DNA from: Silicimonas sp.
Lineage (GTDB): Bacteria > Pseudomonadota > Alphaproteobacteria > Rhodobacterales > Rhodobacteraceae
Direction: 5' to 3'
NCBI GenBank assembly: GCA_022819605.1
Contig: JAJEGW010000082.1
Coordinates: forward strand, 1-55,403
DNA: 55,403 bases
Shown here: in pieces, positions 27,160 to 36,746 of the stretch
Layout: the number at the start of each line of letters is the position of its first letter
Numbering within the stretch: the first letter of the stretch is position 1
The notes under the pieces: model-generated
The model's database searches: none
What the model was told of the DNA's origin: nothing
Seen by the model: the letters and a program-made list of their open reading frames with translations, nothing else
Program-made: the position numbers and the translations under genes

Positions 27160-28314
27160 ATGGCTGATACATCCCATGGCACCGGCGGCCTTGCCTTCGA
27201 CAAGTCGAAACGGGCCTGGCCGAACGAAGTCAACATCTTCATCGCGCTTGTACTGATAGTCCTGATCTTTGAGGTCCTGGGGCAACTGCTTCCCTACATG
27301 AAGGGCCAAAGCATGCTCTTCGACTTCAATACGGGACGTGACGGCACGATCCTGAACATGGCGCGGATCAAGATCATCATTCTCCAGGTCTCGATCATCG
27401 GGATCATCGCGCTAGGGGTCACGCAGGTCATCATCACGGGAGGGATTGACCTGAGTTCGGGCTCGATCGTTGGCGCGACAGCAATGATCTCGATGAGTTT
27501 CGCCCAGACCGAACTTGTGAACGGCAACCCCAATCCGAAAGCGATATTCGGTCCGTGGGCAATGGACCTCCCGATTCTCGTGCCGATTGCGGTCGGACTG
27601 GGATGCGGATTGATTGCCGGATCGATCAACGGGATGCTGATCGCCTATACCCGGATTCCGCCTTTCATTGCGACGCTCGGCATGATGGTGAGCGCACGTG
27701 GCGTTGCCAAGTGGTGGTCGCGCGGCAATCCGATTTCCTTTCCGACCGACGAATATGCGGCGATCTCGAACGGAAACCTGGTTGACGGCCTGACCCTCGG
27801 CGCGTTTTCGGAGAGCTGGATCGTAACGCAGGTCTTCGACGGCCAGAATCCGGCGATCTACTTCCTTCTGCTCGCGGTGCTCTTCCATTTCATCATGAAG
27901 TACACCGTATATGGAAAGCACACCTATGCGATCGGATCCAACGGGGATGCGGCGCGCATGTCGGGCATCAACGTGGCGTGGCAGAAAGTCATGGTCTACG
28001 CGATCGCGGGCATGCTTGCGGGATTCGCGGCGATACTCCTGACATCGCGCAACGTGACCGCGCAGGCCGGAATGGGTTTTGTTTACGAACTTGATGCAAT
28101 CGCGATGGCGGTGATCGGTGGCGTGTCGCTCGCCGGCGGCCGCGGCTCGATCATCGGCACGGTGCTCGGGGCCATGATATTCGGCGTCATCATTTCCGGC
28201 TTCACCTATCTGAAGCTCGACGCCTTCTATCAGGAAATGGTCAAGGGCGGAATCATCGTTGCTGCCGTCGTTCTAGACCAGTGGCGCCAGCGGCGCGCGG
28301 CATTGAAGTCGTGA
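27160..28314 (+). CDS. Sugar ABC transporter permease (FrcC/RbsC-like)
   Basis: 384 residues from ATG 27160. It belongs to BPD_transp_2: ISIIGIIALGVTQVIITGGIDLSSGSIVG is the diagnostic block, followed by helices around LIAGSINGMLIAYTRIPPFIATLG and the EAA-like end ELDAIAMAVIGGVSLAGGRGSIIGT. The N-terminus is longer than in RbsC, with an extra cytoplasmic stretch and a long periplasmic loop after the first helix, as in FrcC-like permeases. It lies between its binding protein and ATPase. Confidence 0.92.
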   Translation: MADTSHGTGGLAFDKSKRAWPNEVNIFIALVLIVLIFEVLGQLLPYMKGQSMLFDFNTGRDGTILNMARIKIIILQVSIIGIIALGVTQVIITGGIDLSSGSIVGATAMISMSFAQTELVNGNPNPKAIFGPWAMDLPILVPIAVGLGCGLIAGSINGMLIAYTRIPPFIATLGMMVSARGVAKWWSRGNPISFPTDEYAAISNGNLVDGLTLGAFSESWIVTQVFDGQNPAIYFLLLAVLFHFIMKYTVYGKHTYAIGSNGDAARMSGINVAWQKVMVYAIAGMLAGFAAILLTSRNVTAQAGMGFVYELDAIAMAVIGGVSLAGGRGSIIGTVLGAMIFGVIISGFTYLKLDAFYQEMVKGGIIVAAVVLDQWRQRRAALKS

Positions 28315-28324
28315 GGAGGGCGAA

Positions 28325-29101
28325 ATGAGCGATGACATCGTCCTGAGGACGGAGGACCTGACAAAGCACTATGGCGGTGTCCATGCGCTGGAAGGTGCAG
28401 ACTTCGAACTTAAGAATGGCGAGCATGTCGCCATCATGGGAGACAACGGTGCGGGCAAGTCCACTTTCGTGCGTCAGATCACTGGCGTGGAGCAACGAAC
28501 GCGCGGCAGGATATGGCTCTACGGCGACGAGGTGAATTTCGCGGGCCCGCTCGATGCCCGCGAGGCTGGCATCGAGACGGTCTTCCAGACCTTGGCGCTC
28601 GCCGACGACCTCGACGTTCCCGACAACCTGTTCCTTGGTCGCGAGATGACGAAATTGAACTGGCTCGGGCCGTTTCGGATGTTGGACTACAAGGGAATGC
28701 GAGATGCGACGGTGGCCGGGCTTGAAAGAACGGCGGTCAAGATCCCCAACATCCGGAACACGATCCGCAACATGTCGGGCGGCCAGCGGCAGTGCGTCGC
28801 CATTGCCCGGACCGCGACGTTCCATTCCCGGCTGACGATCATGGACGAGCCGACAGCGGCCTTGGGCGTTCAGGAAACCGCCCAGGTCGAGAACATCGTA
28901 AGGCAGCTAAAGGAAGCAGGTGAACCGTTGATCCTGATCAGCCACAACATGCGCCAGGTCATGGATCTTGTTGACCGGATCATCGTGTTTCGGCGGGGTC
29001 GCATCGTCGCGAATCTTGATCGCAACGAAACCGACGGTCAGGACGTGGTTGCATATATCACGGGCGCCAAGACCGGCACCGAATACGAGGGCGCCGCGTA
29101 G
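28325..29101 (+). CDS. Sugar ABC transporter ATP-binding protein (single domain, FrcA-like)
   Basis: 258 residues with one ABC domain: Walker A GDNGAGKST, Q-loop near ETVFQTLALADDLDVPDNLFLGRE, signature MSGGQRQC, Walker B LTIMDEPTAALG and H-loop LISHN. The usual Asp after the Walker B Ala-Leu is Gly, as in many CUT2-type ATPases (ALGVQE). Unlike RbsA it lacks a second domain, so it should act as a homodimer. It begins ten bases after the permease stop. Confidence 0.93.
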   Translation: MSDDIVLRTEDLTKHYGGVHALEGADFELKNGEHVAIMGDNGAGKSTFVRQITGVEQRTRGRIWLYGDEVNFAGPLDAREAGIETVFQTLALADDLDVPDNLFLGREMTKLNWLGPFRMLDYKGMRDATVAGLERTAVKIPNIRNTIRNMSGGQRQCVAIARTATFHSRLTIMDEPTAALGVQETAQVENIVRQLKEAGEPLILISHNMRQVMDLVDRIIVFRRGRIVANLDRNETDGQDVVAYITGAKTGTEYEGAA

Positions 29102-29143
29102 GAGCGGAGTTGTGCCCCTGGATACGGGACATTTGCCGTGCAG

Positions 29144-29178
29144 CGGGCCACGGCTCTTGAGAGCGTCAGGCTGGCCCG
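29144..29178 (+). terminator. Possible terminator stem-loop after the sugar ABC operon
   Basis: CGGGCCA (29144-29150) can pair with TGGCCCG (29172-29178) across a 21-base loop, followed by a short T-containing stretch. It lies 43 bases after the ATPase stop. The large loop and weak T tract make this a tentative call. The rest of 29102-29392 shows nothing recognisable. Confidence 0.3.
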
Positions 29179-29392
29179 AGTTTCTGCGATCGACGTCCTC
29201 CTGATCCGAAATGCGTCATTCACGTTTTTGCGGTTGCTGTCGACAGTTTGTCACGGGCCTCGCTCTGCGATTCGTGCATTCAGACATCGATCTCAGATGT
29301 CGTGACAGAAGATCCTTCAAGGGTCGCGGCGACTTGGCCGGCACGATTCGTTCGGTCGGGGACCGGGCGCAGCAAGTCCGGGAATTTCGCGA

Positions 29393-30055
29393 CTACGGCA
29401 CGACAGGATAGAACGGTCGTCCCCAGTCCTCGCGCGGATTGTCCATCATGACGTCTACGAAGACGGGAACCAGGAATTCGAGAATGGCCGCGCCGTCGCG
29501 TACCTGGTCCCGGTTGATGTCACTGTTCCAGGTCGAGCCGCCGTGCACGAGCTGGTTGCGAAGCACGTAGAGGCGGTCGAAGACATTGCTCAAGACACGC
29601 ACGGTGTCACGCTTCTTGAAGGCGTTGATGAACTGGCGGTTGGAATTGTAGAAGCGTTTGCTCCAATCTTCGTGGCCGGTCATTCCATTGTAGTGTTGCC
29701 AAAAGGCGTAGAACACGAACCTGTTATCCATGAGCACGCGAATCGGTCCCGAGAAATTCTCCCAGATCGCGTTGTAAATTCTCTGCCCAGGATCAAGCGA
29801 ATTCACCTTCCGGAAAAAGTCGGCAAAGGCCTCGCGAGCCGGAGGCGCGATCGTCTGAAACTCGCTCTCGTCCGCATAGGCGGCATTGAACGCGATCCAG
29901 AGGAATATGAACCGGCCATCGGCGTCTTTCGCCTCCTCCGCCCTTGCAATCCAGCTCAGCGCCCTGTGCACGCGCAGTCCCATTGTCTCCGGGAAGTCAT
30001 CCCGGAGAATCCTCTGCTTTTTCTTGAGGGCTGCGTGCTTGAGGGGCTCCTGCAT
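29393..30055 (-). CDS. HEPN-domain protein with Rx4H motif
   Basis: 220 residues from ATG 30055, with AGCAGGA at a good distance; an upstream in-frame start at 30112 is less likely. The protein is all-helical in appearance, with RALSWIARAEEAKDADGRFIFLWIAFNAAYADE near the N-terminus and RNQLVHG near the C-terminus (Arg166, His171). That Rx4-6H motif is the metal-independent RNase site of HEPN toxins and effectors. No nucleotidyltransferase partner stands next to it. It could be a solitary RNA-cleaving defence or stress protein; activity is inferred from the motif only. Confidence 0.7.
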   Translation of the reverse strand: MQEPLKHAALKKKQRILRDDFPETMGLRVHRALSWIARAEEAKDADGRFIFLWIAFNAAYADESEFQTIAPPAREAFADFFRKVNSLDPGQRIYNAIWENFSGPIRVLMDNRFVFYAFWQHYNGMTGHEDWSKRFYNSNRQFINAFKKRDTVRVLSNVFDRLYVLRNQLVHGGSTWNSDINRDQVRDGAAILEFLVPVFVDVMMDNPREDWGRPFYPVVP

Positions 30056-30360
30056 CAATTTTCCTGCTCCGAAGATCCTGCCTCCAGCGATCTTCAATTC
30101 GTGACGTTTCAAAATGCTTGAACCTCGAATTCAAACGGCATGCCGAAGGAGTGTCAACGGCCCCATTCTGAATTGGTTGTGCGCGCCATTCCGCTCGGAA
30201 GGGATTGCCGTAATCAGGGGCAGGTCTTCCGACGCATGGTGCCGGGGCGTGCTTGATGTCCTGCCACTTTTTCGGGCCGTTCCAGTCCCGTCCGGCCTTC
30301 TCAAGTGCTTGGCGCGATTCACCGCCATGGAAACTGGGCGGGCAGCGCATTCGTCGCGTT
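30056..30360. other. Gap between HEPN gene and GMC oxidoreductase gene
   Basis: About 300 bases without a supported gene. A minus-strand frame (30056-30350) reads EKAGRDWNGPKKWQDIKHAP, which looks protein-like, but it has no start signal or known motif that I recognise. It could be a remnant. No terminator for the long operon ending at 30361 is evident. Confidence 0.3.
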
Positions 30361-32019
30361 TCAGCCCGCGTGATCGGCCTTGATCATGTCGGCGGCCATT
30401 TCCGCGATCATGATCGTTGCCGCGTTCGTGTTCGAGGATATGAGTCGCGGCATGATCGAGGCGTCTACAACCCGCAGGCCGTCGATCCCGTTGAATTTCA
30501 GACGCGGAGTAACGACCGCATCCGGATCTGATCCCATCCTGCACGTGCCGGAGGGATGGTGGTCGGTCTTTGCCATGGCCGCGGCGTAGGCGAAGTAGTC
30601 CTCGTCTGTCCTGACATCCGGACCCGGCAGGACTTCGCGGCTGACAAAGGGTGCAAGGGGCGCTGCCGCGAGGATCTTCTGTGCAAGTTTCAGGCCCCGA
30701 ACCGCCATGTCGCGGTCATGCGTGTCGGACCAGTAATTCGGGTCAATGAGCGGCGCGTCAGCCGGATTTGCCGAGGCGAGCCGGACGGTGCCGCGCGAAC
30801 GCGGCCGCATGTATGCAGAATTGAGAGTGACACCGTCCTTCTCCATTCGTGCGATTCCCGCTTCGATTCCGGAACCGAGACCGAGATGGAACTGGATGTC
30901 GGGCGATCTCGCTCCTTCCTCAACGTACCAAAAGCCGCCGGTCTCGAAGAGGCTTGAAGCGACTGGCCCCTTGCGTGTGAGCAGGTAGCGCGCTCCGGCA
31001 ACCGCCGACCAGAACGGGCGAGCGTATTTGTCGTAGGTATGTTCGCCGGTGCATTCGGCAATCGTGCAGAAATCCAGGTGATCCTGCAGATTCGACCCCA
31101 CGCCGGGATGGTCGCATGCAATCGTCAGGCCGTGCGAGCGCAGGTGGTCCGCAGGACCAATGCCCGAGAGCATCAAGAGCTTTGGCGAACCTATTGAACC
31201 AGATGACACGACGACTTCCGTGTCCGCGCGAATGACCCTTTCACCCGTGCCGTCGGCAACTACGACACCGGTCGCCCGGCCCTTGTCCGTTTCGAGCCGC
31301 AGAACTTGGGCGTTCAGTCGCAATTCGAGGTTTGGACGCTTCAAGGCAGGGCGCAGGTAGGCAATCGCAGCGGATGAACGGCGGGCTTTTGACTGGGTGA
31401 GCTGGTAGTAGCCCACGCCTTCCTGGTGTTCGCCGGCGAGGTCGGGATTACGGGGAATCCCCAAGGATACCGCGGCTTCCAGGAATGCTTCACAAATTGG
31501 CAGTGCGGCAGCCGGACGGGACACCCCCAAGGGGCCTTCCGTCCCGTGATACCTGTCGTCATGCGTGTCGTTGCGCTCTGCCTTGCGAAAGTACGGCAAT
31601 ACGTCTTCGTAGCCCCATCCTTCACAGCCAAGCTGGCGCCATTCGTCATAGTCGAGTGCGTTTCCCCGGGTATAGACCTGGGCATTGATCGTGGAGCCGC
31701 CACCGATCACTTTCGCCTGGGTGTAAACGAGGGATCTGCCGTTCAGGTGCTTCTGGGGAACCGTCGACCAGCCCCAGCTTCCGAGGCCCTTGGTCATCTT
31801 CGCGAAGCCGGCGGGAACGTGATAGAACGGGTGCCAGTCCCTCCCACCGGCCTCGATCAGGCAGACACGGCAGTCTGCAAGCTCGGAGAGCCTGGCCGCC
31901 AGCACGCATCCTGCGGATCCACCGCCGACAATGACGAAATCGTACCCATCTGCAGTCGGCATCGACATCACTCCCGGCACCGTTTCAACAACCTTGGATT
32001 CCGTCGCAAAGGCGGTCAA
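30361..32019 (-). CDS. GMC-family FAD oxidoreductase (choline-dehydrogenase-like)
   Basis: 552 residues. ATG 32019 overlaps the ABC ATPase stop (ATGA), fixing the start even though it gives a 28-residue lead before FVIVGGGSAGCVLAARLSE. GMC blocks are GGGSTINAQVYTRGN, GSIGSPKLLMLSGIGP, the catalytic-His block DHHPSGTCRMG and DASIMPRLISSNTNAATIMIAEMAADM. It is the last gene of the operon starting at 40272, so it probably oxidises the alcohol group of the sugar or polyol brought in by the CUT1 importer. It closely resembles the 16843-18444 enzyme. Confidence 0.95.
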   Translation of the reverse strand: MTAFATESKVVETVPGVMSMPTADGYDFVIVGGGSAGCVLAARLSELADCRVCLIEAGGRDWHPFYHVPAGFAKMTKGLGSWGWSTVPQKHLNGRSLVYTQAKVIGGGSTINAQVYTRGNALDYDEWRQLGCEGWGYEDVLPYFRKAERNDTHDDRYHGTEGPLGVSRPAAALPICEAFLEAAVSLGIPRNPDLAGEHQEGVGYYQLTQSKARRSSAAIAYLRPALKRPNLELRLNAQVLRLETDKGRATGVVVADGTGERVIRADTEVVVSSGSIGSPKLLMLSGIGPADHLRSHGLTIACDHPGVGSNLQDHLDFCTIAECTGEHTYDKYARPFWSAVAGARYLLTRKGPVASSLFETGGFWYVEEGARSPDIQFHLGLGSGIEAGIARMEKDGVTLNSAYMRPRSRGTVRLASANPADAPLIDPNYWSDTHDRDMAVRGLKLAQKILAAAPLAPFVSREVLPGPDVRTDEDYFAYAAAMAKTDHHPSGTCRMGSDPDAVVTPRLKFNGIDGLRVVDASIMPRLISSNTNAATIMIAEMAADMIKADHAG

Positions 32020-33071
32020 GAACGCCGGATGCGCGCGCCCGTGTCCTTGTCGAATAGGTAAAGCTTGTCCGTCTCGAAGGCGATTCCGATGGCCTCGTCA
32101 AACCCGGCTTCGAACTCCTTCGGTGCCTTGATGGAAACCATGTCGTCGCCGATCTTGGCGGTGACGAGGGTATGGTCTCCGATCAATTCGTTTGCGAAGA
32201 GCTTGGCGCGAATCGCGCCGTCTTCCGGGGCCACGACCTGGCAGTCCTCGGCCCGAAGACCGATAACGGCGTTTGCCACGGTCACAGTTCCGCCGGTGGC
32301 AACGCGGTCCTCGCCGATCACGAAGGTACCTGCATCCAGTCTCCCGTGTGCCACGTTCATCGGCGGGGAGCCGATGAACTGGGCGACAAAGAGGTTTTCC
32401 GGATCCTCGTAGATCGTCTTTGGTGCGGCCAGTTGCTGGAGCCGTCCTCCTTCGAGAAGGGCAACGCGATGTGCAAGCGTCATGGCCTCGATCTGGTCGT
32501 GGGTCACGTAGATCGTGGTGATGCCGAGCTCGTGCTGCATGTGCTTGAGCTCAGCACGCATGTGGCCGCGAAGCTTTGCGTCGAGATTCGACAGGGGCTC
32601 GTCCATCAGGAAGACCGAAGGCCGCCGCACCATCGCTCGCGCGAGCGCCACGCGCTGTCGCTGTCCGCCGGAAAGTTCGCGAGGGTATCGTTCGAGCAGT
32701 TCATCGATGCGGACCTGCGCCGCCACCTCGCGAACTTGGCTTTCGATTTCAGTGCGGTTCAAGCGCCGGATCTTGAGAGGGTAGCCGATGTTTTCAGCCA
32801 CCGTCTTGTGGGGGTAGAGTGCGTACGACTGAAAAACCATGGCGACGTCGCGGTTCTTCGGCAGTTGATCCGTCACGTCCCGTCCGGAAATTGAGATACG
32901 CCCTCCGCTCACGGTCTCCAGTCCGGCGATCATTCTGAGCGCCGTAGACTTCCCGGAGCCGGACGCGCCGAGCAGGACCAGAAACTCACCATCCTGAACT
33001 TCGAGTGAGAGTTCGTGCAGGACCTTCACGTTTCCGAAAGACTTCGAGACGGCATCAAGGACAACAGTCAT
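32016..33071 (-). CDS. Carbohydrate ABC transporter ATP-binding protein (MalK/UgpC type)
   Basis: 351 residues. Walker A GASGSGKST (35-43), Q-loop MVFQSYALYPHKTV, signature LSGGQRQR, Walker B VFLMDEPLSNLD and H-loop YVTHDQ. After about residue 235 comes the MalK-type regulatory domain (GSPPMNVAHG, IGLRAEDCQV, ELIGDHTLV). It overlaps the downstream GMC gene and lies four bases after the permease. It powers the CUT1 importer whose other parts are at 33076-36746. Confidence 0.94.
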   Translation of the reverse strand: MTVVLDAVSKSFGNVKVLHELSLEVQDGEFLVLLGASGSGKSTALRMIAGLETVSGGRISISGRDVTDQLPKNRDVAMVFQSYALYPHKTVAENIGYPLKIRRLNRTEIESQVREVAAQVRIDELLERYPRELSGGQRQRVALARAMVRRPSVFLMDEPLSNLDAKLRGHMRAELKHMQHELGITTIYVTHDQIEAMTLAHRVALLEGGRLQQLAAPKTIYEDPENLFVAQFIGSPPMNVAHGRLDAGTFVIGEDRVATGGTVTVANAVIGLRAEDCQVVAPEDGAIRAKLFANELIGDHTLVTAKIGDDMVSIKAPKEFEAGFDEAIGIAFETDKLYLFDKDTGARIRRS

Positions 33072-33075
33072 GGTC

Positions 33076-34122
33076 CTATCCTTTGACTGCCCCCAGCAGG
33101 AGGCCCTTGGAGATGTAGCGTTGCAGGATGATCGCGAGGATCACGACCGGGATGATCATGACGATTATGACGACCGACATCGACCACCAGAGAATGCCGC
33201 GCTCGCCTGCGTTCATTGCGGCAACGAGGATGGGCATGGTCTGTGCCCGTGACGTCGAAAGGAATAGTGCGAGAAGATACTCGTTCCAGCTCAGGATCAT
33301 GACGAGAAGCGTGGTTGCGGCAAGGCCGGATCGCGACAGCGGCAGCACGATGTCCCAGAATACGCCGAACCGGGTTGCGCCGTCGAGTTGCGCGCATTCC
33401 TCCAGGTCGATGGGGATCGACGTGAAGAAGTCGTACATAAGCCAGATGACTATGGGCAAGTTGATGACCGTGTAGGTCAGGATGATCGCGATATGGGTGT
33501 CGAGAAGCGAGACCTGCTGGAACATCATGTAGATCGGCACGACGACCACGATCGGCGCAAGGATTCTCTGTGAGATCATCCAGAAAAGGATGTCGCCGTT
33601 GCTTAGGCGTGCCTTGAAATGACGCCCAAGCGCCCGAGCAAGAAAGTAGAAAACCGCGACGCCTGCTGCACAGGAAAGCCGCCAGTCGACGCCGTAGCGA
33701 CCGACCGCGACAAACGCGCCGACCATGACGAGGACGAACATGAAGACGACGCCGAATCTTGGCTGGTATTCGAAACGGGCCAGCGCGTAGGCCGCCATCG
33801 AGCCAATGATGACGCTCGCTGCAGTGGCGGAGAGCGCAATGATGAGCGAGTTCATGTAGGCGCTGAGCGTGTCCCAGAAGTCGAAGACGAACAGTTCCTT
33901 CCAGGCATGCAGGCTCGGCTGGAAGTCAACGAACGGCAAGTAGACCGGTCCCGAATTGACGTCGATCGCGCTCTTGAATGACGTTATGAGGACCCAGTAG
34001 ATCGGGAACAGCACGAACGCCGTCCAGAACGTCAGGATCGCGTAGACGATCACTTTCGTTCCCGGCGCCATGTCCCGGATGGAAGGCGGCTCGAAGAGCC
34101 ATTGCATCGCGGTCCTGTTCAC
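33076..34122 (-). CDS. Carbohydrate ABC permease (MalG-like) with extra membrane segments
   Basis: 348 residues, about 70 longer than usual MalG-like permeases. The first helix (VIYAILTFWTAFVLFPIYWVLITSFKS) and the EAA loop (ECAQLDGATRFGVFWDIVLPLSRSG) are standard. Between the ALARFEYQ loop and the conserved helix before the EAA loop there is an inserted hydrophobic stretch (VVFMFVLVMVGAFVAVG, then LSCAAGVAVFYFLARALG), probably two extra helices. The neighbour permease also has an insertion. The start overlaps the upstream permease stop by four bases. Confidence 0.9.
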   Translation of the reverse strand: MNRTAMQWLFEPPSIRDMAPGTKVIVYAILTFWTAFVLFPIYWVLITSFKSAIDVNSGPVYLPFVDFQPSLHAWKELFVFDFWDTLSAYMNSLIIALSATAASVIIGSMAAYALARFEYQPRFGVVFMFVLVMVGAFVAVGRYGVDWRLSCAAGVAVFYFLARALGRHFKARLSNGDILFWMISQRILAPIVVVVPIYMMFQQVSLLDTHIAIILTYTVINLPIVIWLMYDFFTSIPIDLEECAQLDGATRFGVFWDIVLPLSRSGLAATTLLVMILSWNEYLLALFLSTSRAQTMPILVAAMNAGERGILWWSMSVVIIVMIIPVVILAIILQRYISKGLLLGAVKG

Positions 34123-35273
34123 GCCCGCACCCTCCTCAACACCACGATATTGAAGAAAGACACGCAGGTCACTACCGTCACGAAGAGCAGGAGATATGCG
34201 ACGGCTGCCGACTGGCCCAGATCAAGCGAGCGCCAGGCGAACAGCGCGTGAAGCGTCATGGATTCGGTCGCGATGCCCGGTCCTCCCGCAGTCATGATGT
34301 TGGGCAGATCCACGATCTTGAACGCCTCGATCACCCTGATCAGGAGGACCGTTGCGGCAACGGGAACGACTTGCGGCCAGGTAATGTCCTTGAAGATTTC
34401 CCAGGACGTCGCCCCGTCGACCTGCGCCGCCTCGACATAGTCGCGCGGCACGCTTTCGAGAGCGGCGAGCATGACGACAAAAATGAAGGGAATCCACTGC
34501 CAGCTGTCTCCGATGACAATGAAGAACCGCGCGGCCCAGGCATCCGCCGCCCAGGCGAAATCGCCAAGGCCGGCCCATTGCCAGACGGGCGAAAAGGGAC
34601 CCTTGGTCGTGTCCGCCATCATGCGGAATGCGTAGCCGACACCGATTGGGGTGATCATGAGCGGGATGAAGAAGACTACGCGAAAGAAGGTTCTGCCTCG
34701 AATCGGCAGGGAGCACAGAAAGGCCAGAGCAAGCCCTATCACGAATTGAAGGCCGCAGCCGACAAAGACATAGAACAGCGTCGTGCCGAGGGTGCCGAAA
34801 GAATGGCCCGAAAACAGCGTGGCAGCGAAGAGCCAACCTAGACCCAGGCTCAGCCCCCAGGTAAAGAGGCGACCGACCAGCCCGACCGCCGTGACCGGAC
34901 CGCGCAGATAGCGTATGGCGAGCCAGGCGATCAGGGCCGTGACGGCAAGGCCGACGGCCCAGCCCAGGAGCCCAAGGCCGTTGAAGGTTCCGAGGAAGTG
35001 AAACTGTTCGGATCCGAAGAGCTGCTTTTCGAAGTTCTGGAACCAGACGAAACGGACCTTGTAGGTGCCGCCCCTGAACCGGATGCGGCTCAGGGCCATG
35101 ATGAGGGATGCCACGAGGGGGAAGATCGAGAAGACCAGGATCATGATGACCGCCGGCCAGATGAAGACCTGCGTCGAATGGCGGTCAATCCAGTCTGACA
35201 GCCGCTCGCGCGCTCCTATGGAAGGTGCGGCCCGAGGGGGCCCGGGCCGCACGGATTCTTCTGAACCGGTCAA
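34119..35273 (-). CDS. Carbohydrate ABC permease (MalF-like) with extra membrane segments
   Basis: 384 residues. The CUT1 MalF-type frame includes WPAVIMILVFSIFPLVASLIMALSRI, WVWIPF-type region QWIPFIFVVMLAALESVP and the EAA loop EAAQVDGATSWEIFKDITWPQV. An insertion after the first periplasmic loop adds hydrophobic stretches (LLGWAVGLAVTALIAWLAI and LFTWGLSLGLGWLFAATLF) that normal 290-310-residue MalF-like permeases lack. It forms the channel with the MalG-like partner; the paired insertions may pack together. Confidence 0.9.
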   Translation of the reverse strand: MTGSEESVRPGPPRAAPSIGARERLSDWIDRHSTQVFIWPAVIMILVFSIFPLVASLIMALSRIRFRGGTYKVRFVWFQNFEKQLFGSEQFHFLGTFNGLGLLGWAVGLAVTALIAWLAIRYLRGPVTAVGLVGRLFTWGLSLGLGWLFAATLFSGHSFGTLGTTLFYVFVGCGLQFVIGLALAFLCSLPIRGRTFFRVVFFIPLMITPIGVGYAFRMMADTTKGPFSPVWQWAGLGDFAWAADAWAARFFIVIGDSWQWIPFIFVVMLAALESVPRDYVEAAQVDGATSWEIFKDITWPQVVPVAATVLLIRVIEAFKIVDLPNIMTAGGPGIATESMTLHALFAWRSLDLGQSAAVAYLLLFVTVVTCVSFFNIVVLRRVRA

Positions 35274-35276
35274 GGC

Positions 35277-36746
35277 TCAGTTCGTGACGCCGAGCGACAG
35301 ATTGTAGATGGTCATCTGGCTTTCGCGGCCGAAGTCCTCGGTGATCTCTTCCCAGGCTTCCTCGATGTTCTTGGTTGCCTGCTCTGCCGTGATCTCACCC
35401 GCGAGGAAGCGGGCCAGCTCGCGGTCGAGGACCACGCCTGTGTACTGCTGCGCACCGGGGATCTTGAGGTCGGACGCCATGTTCGGGTGATTCAGGCTGT
35501 CCTTAATTGCGCCAAGATAGTTTTCGGCGAATTCAGGACTGAATCCGGCCTTGATCCAGTTCTCGGTGTTTTCGAGCTGCGAGTTCCGGTAAGGATTGTA
35601 TCCCGTCCAGCCGATGGTCACGTCGACGTTCGACTGTGCGGCCTGGTTCACGTATGACAGGAAGTCGTACGCAGCCTGCTTGACCTTCGCATCCGAGTTC
35701 TTGTTGATCGCTCCGGCCCATCCGCCGAACGCGGCGAACGGCGAGTAGTTGATGCCGTCGATCGCATGCGGGCAAAGCGTTGCGTTGCATTGCTCAAGCT
35801 TGCCGGTTTCCACGTTCAGGGCCTTGGGCGAGCCGGGCATGATCACGGCGCCCATCTTGTCCTTGATTGCGGCTCCGGACGGATCGATCGACAGCGGGCC
35901 GATGTCGCCCCAGTCGATCGCGAGTCCGCACCGGCCCGACTGGACCAGCCCGCGGGTGTCGCCGATGTCGTGGTTCAGTTCGTCGGGCGGACCGAATTCG
36001 CCGGTCGCCTTGTAGACCCGGAACGCCTCCTGCCATCCTTCGTTGTCGACCTTGGGCTTCATCGTATCGTTGTGGAAGAAGATGCCCTCTCCCGTGCCCT
36101 TGGTCTGCACGAATCCCGCAGCAATGGATCCCATGGCAAAGTACGACTGTGCATTCCGCTTCTTGAAGATGCACGAGCCGAAGTCGGCCTGGCCATCTCC
36201 GTTCAGGTCCTTGCCGTGCATCGCGCCGGCGACCGTCATGTACTCGTCCCAGGTTCGCGGCGGCTCGAGGCCCATCTCGTCCAGGACGTCCCGGCGATAG
36301 TAGAGCATCTGGAAGTCGCCATCGACGGTGATCAGGTAGGTCTCGCCGCCGATCTTCTGGTTGAATTCGCGGAAGTAGGGTGCAATGTCGTCAATGTCGA
36401 TCTTGTCGTCATTCGCGATGTAACCGTCAAGCGGCTCCACCAGTCCGGCGTCGACAAGTTCGGTCGCCCAGCCGGACGCAAAGACACCGACGTCAATCGA
36501 GTTCGTGCCAGTCGCCCAGTCCGTCAGGATCTTTTGGAACAGTTCTGCGAACGGGACCTCGTTGACGCGAATTTCCGCTCCTGTCATGGCCGTGAATTCC
36601 TCGCCACGCTCGACGAGGCGCTGTGCAATGACGGGACCCGGACGCGTCAGGATCTCGACGGTTACTCCGCTGTAGTCCTGGGCGCTTGCAGTCGCCGGAA
36701 TCGCGAGGGCTGTGGCGACGCCAAGCCCAATGGTGTAGTTTCTCAT
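35277..36746 (-). CDS. Carbohydrate ABC transporter solute-binding protein
   Basis: 489 residues, family 1 (MalE/UgpB fold). Sec signal peptide MRNYTIGLGVATALAIPATASAQ, then VTVEILTRPGPVIAQRLVERGEEF. Further blocks are GVFASGWATELVDAGLVEPLDG, DFQMLYYRRDVLDEMGLEPPRTWDEY and a C-terminal domain with several Trp and Tyr residues likely to stack on sugar rings. GGGAGA precedes ATG 36746. It delivers the substrate to the two enlarged permeases immediately downstream. Confidence 0.93.
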   Translation of the reverse strand: MRNYTIGLGVATALAIPATASAQDYSGVTVEILTRPGPVIAQRLVERGEEFTAMTGAEIRVNEVPFAELFQKILTDWATGTNSIDVGVFASGWATELVDAGLVEPLDGYIANDDKIDIDDIAPYFREFNQKIGGETYLITVDGDFQMLYYRRDVLDEMGLEPPRTWDEYMTVAGAMHGKDLNGDGQADFGSCIFKKRNAQSYFAMGSIAAGFVQTKGTGEGIFFHNDTMKPKVDNEGWQEAFRVYKATGEFGPPDELNHDIGDTRGLVQSGRCGLAIDWGDIGPLSIDPSGAAIKDKMGAVIMPGSPKALNVETGKLEQCNATLCPHAIDGINYSPFAAFGGWAGAINKNSDAKVKQAAYDFLSYVNQAAQSNVDVTIGWTGYNPYRNSQLENTENWIKAGFSPEFAENYLGAIKDSLNHPNMASDLKIPGAQQYTGVVLDRELARFLAGEITAEQATKNIEEAWEEITEDFGRESQMTIYNLSLGVTN

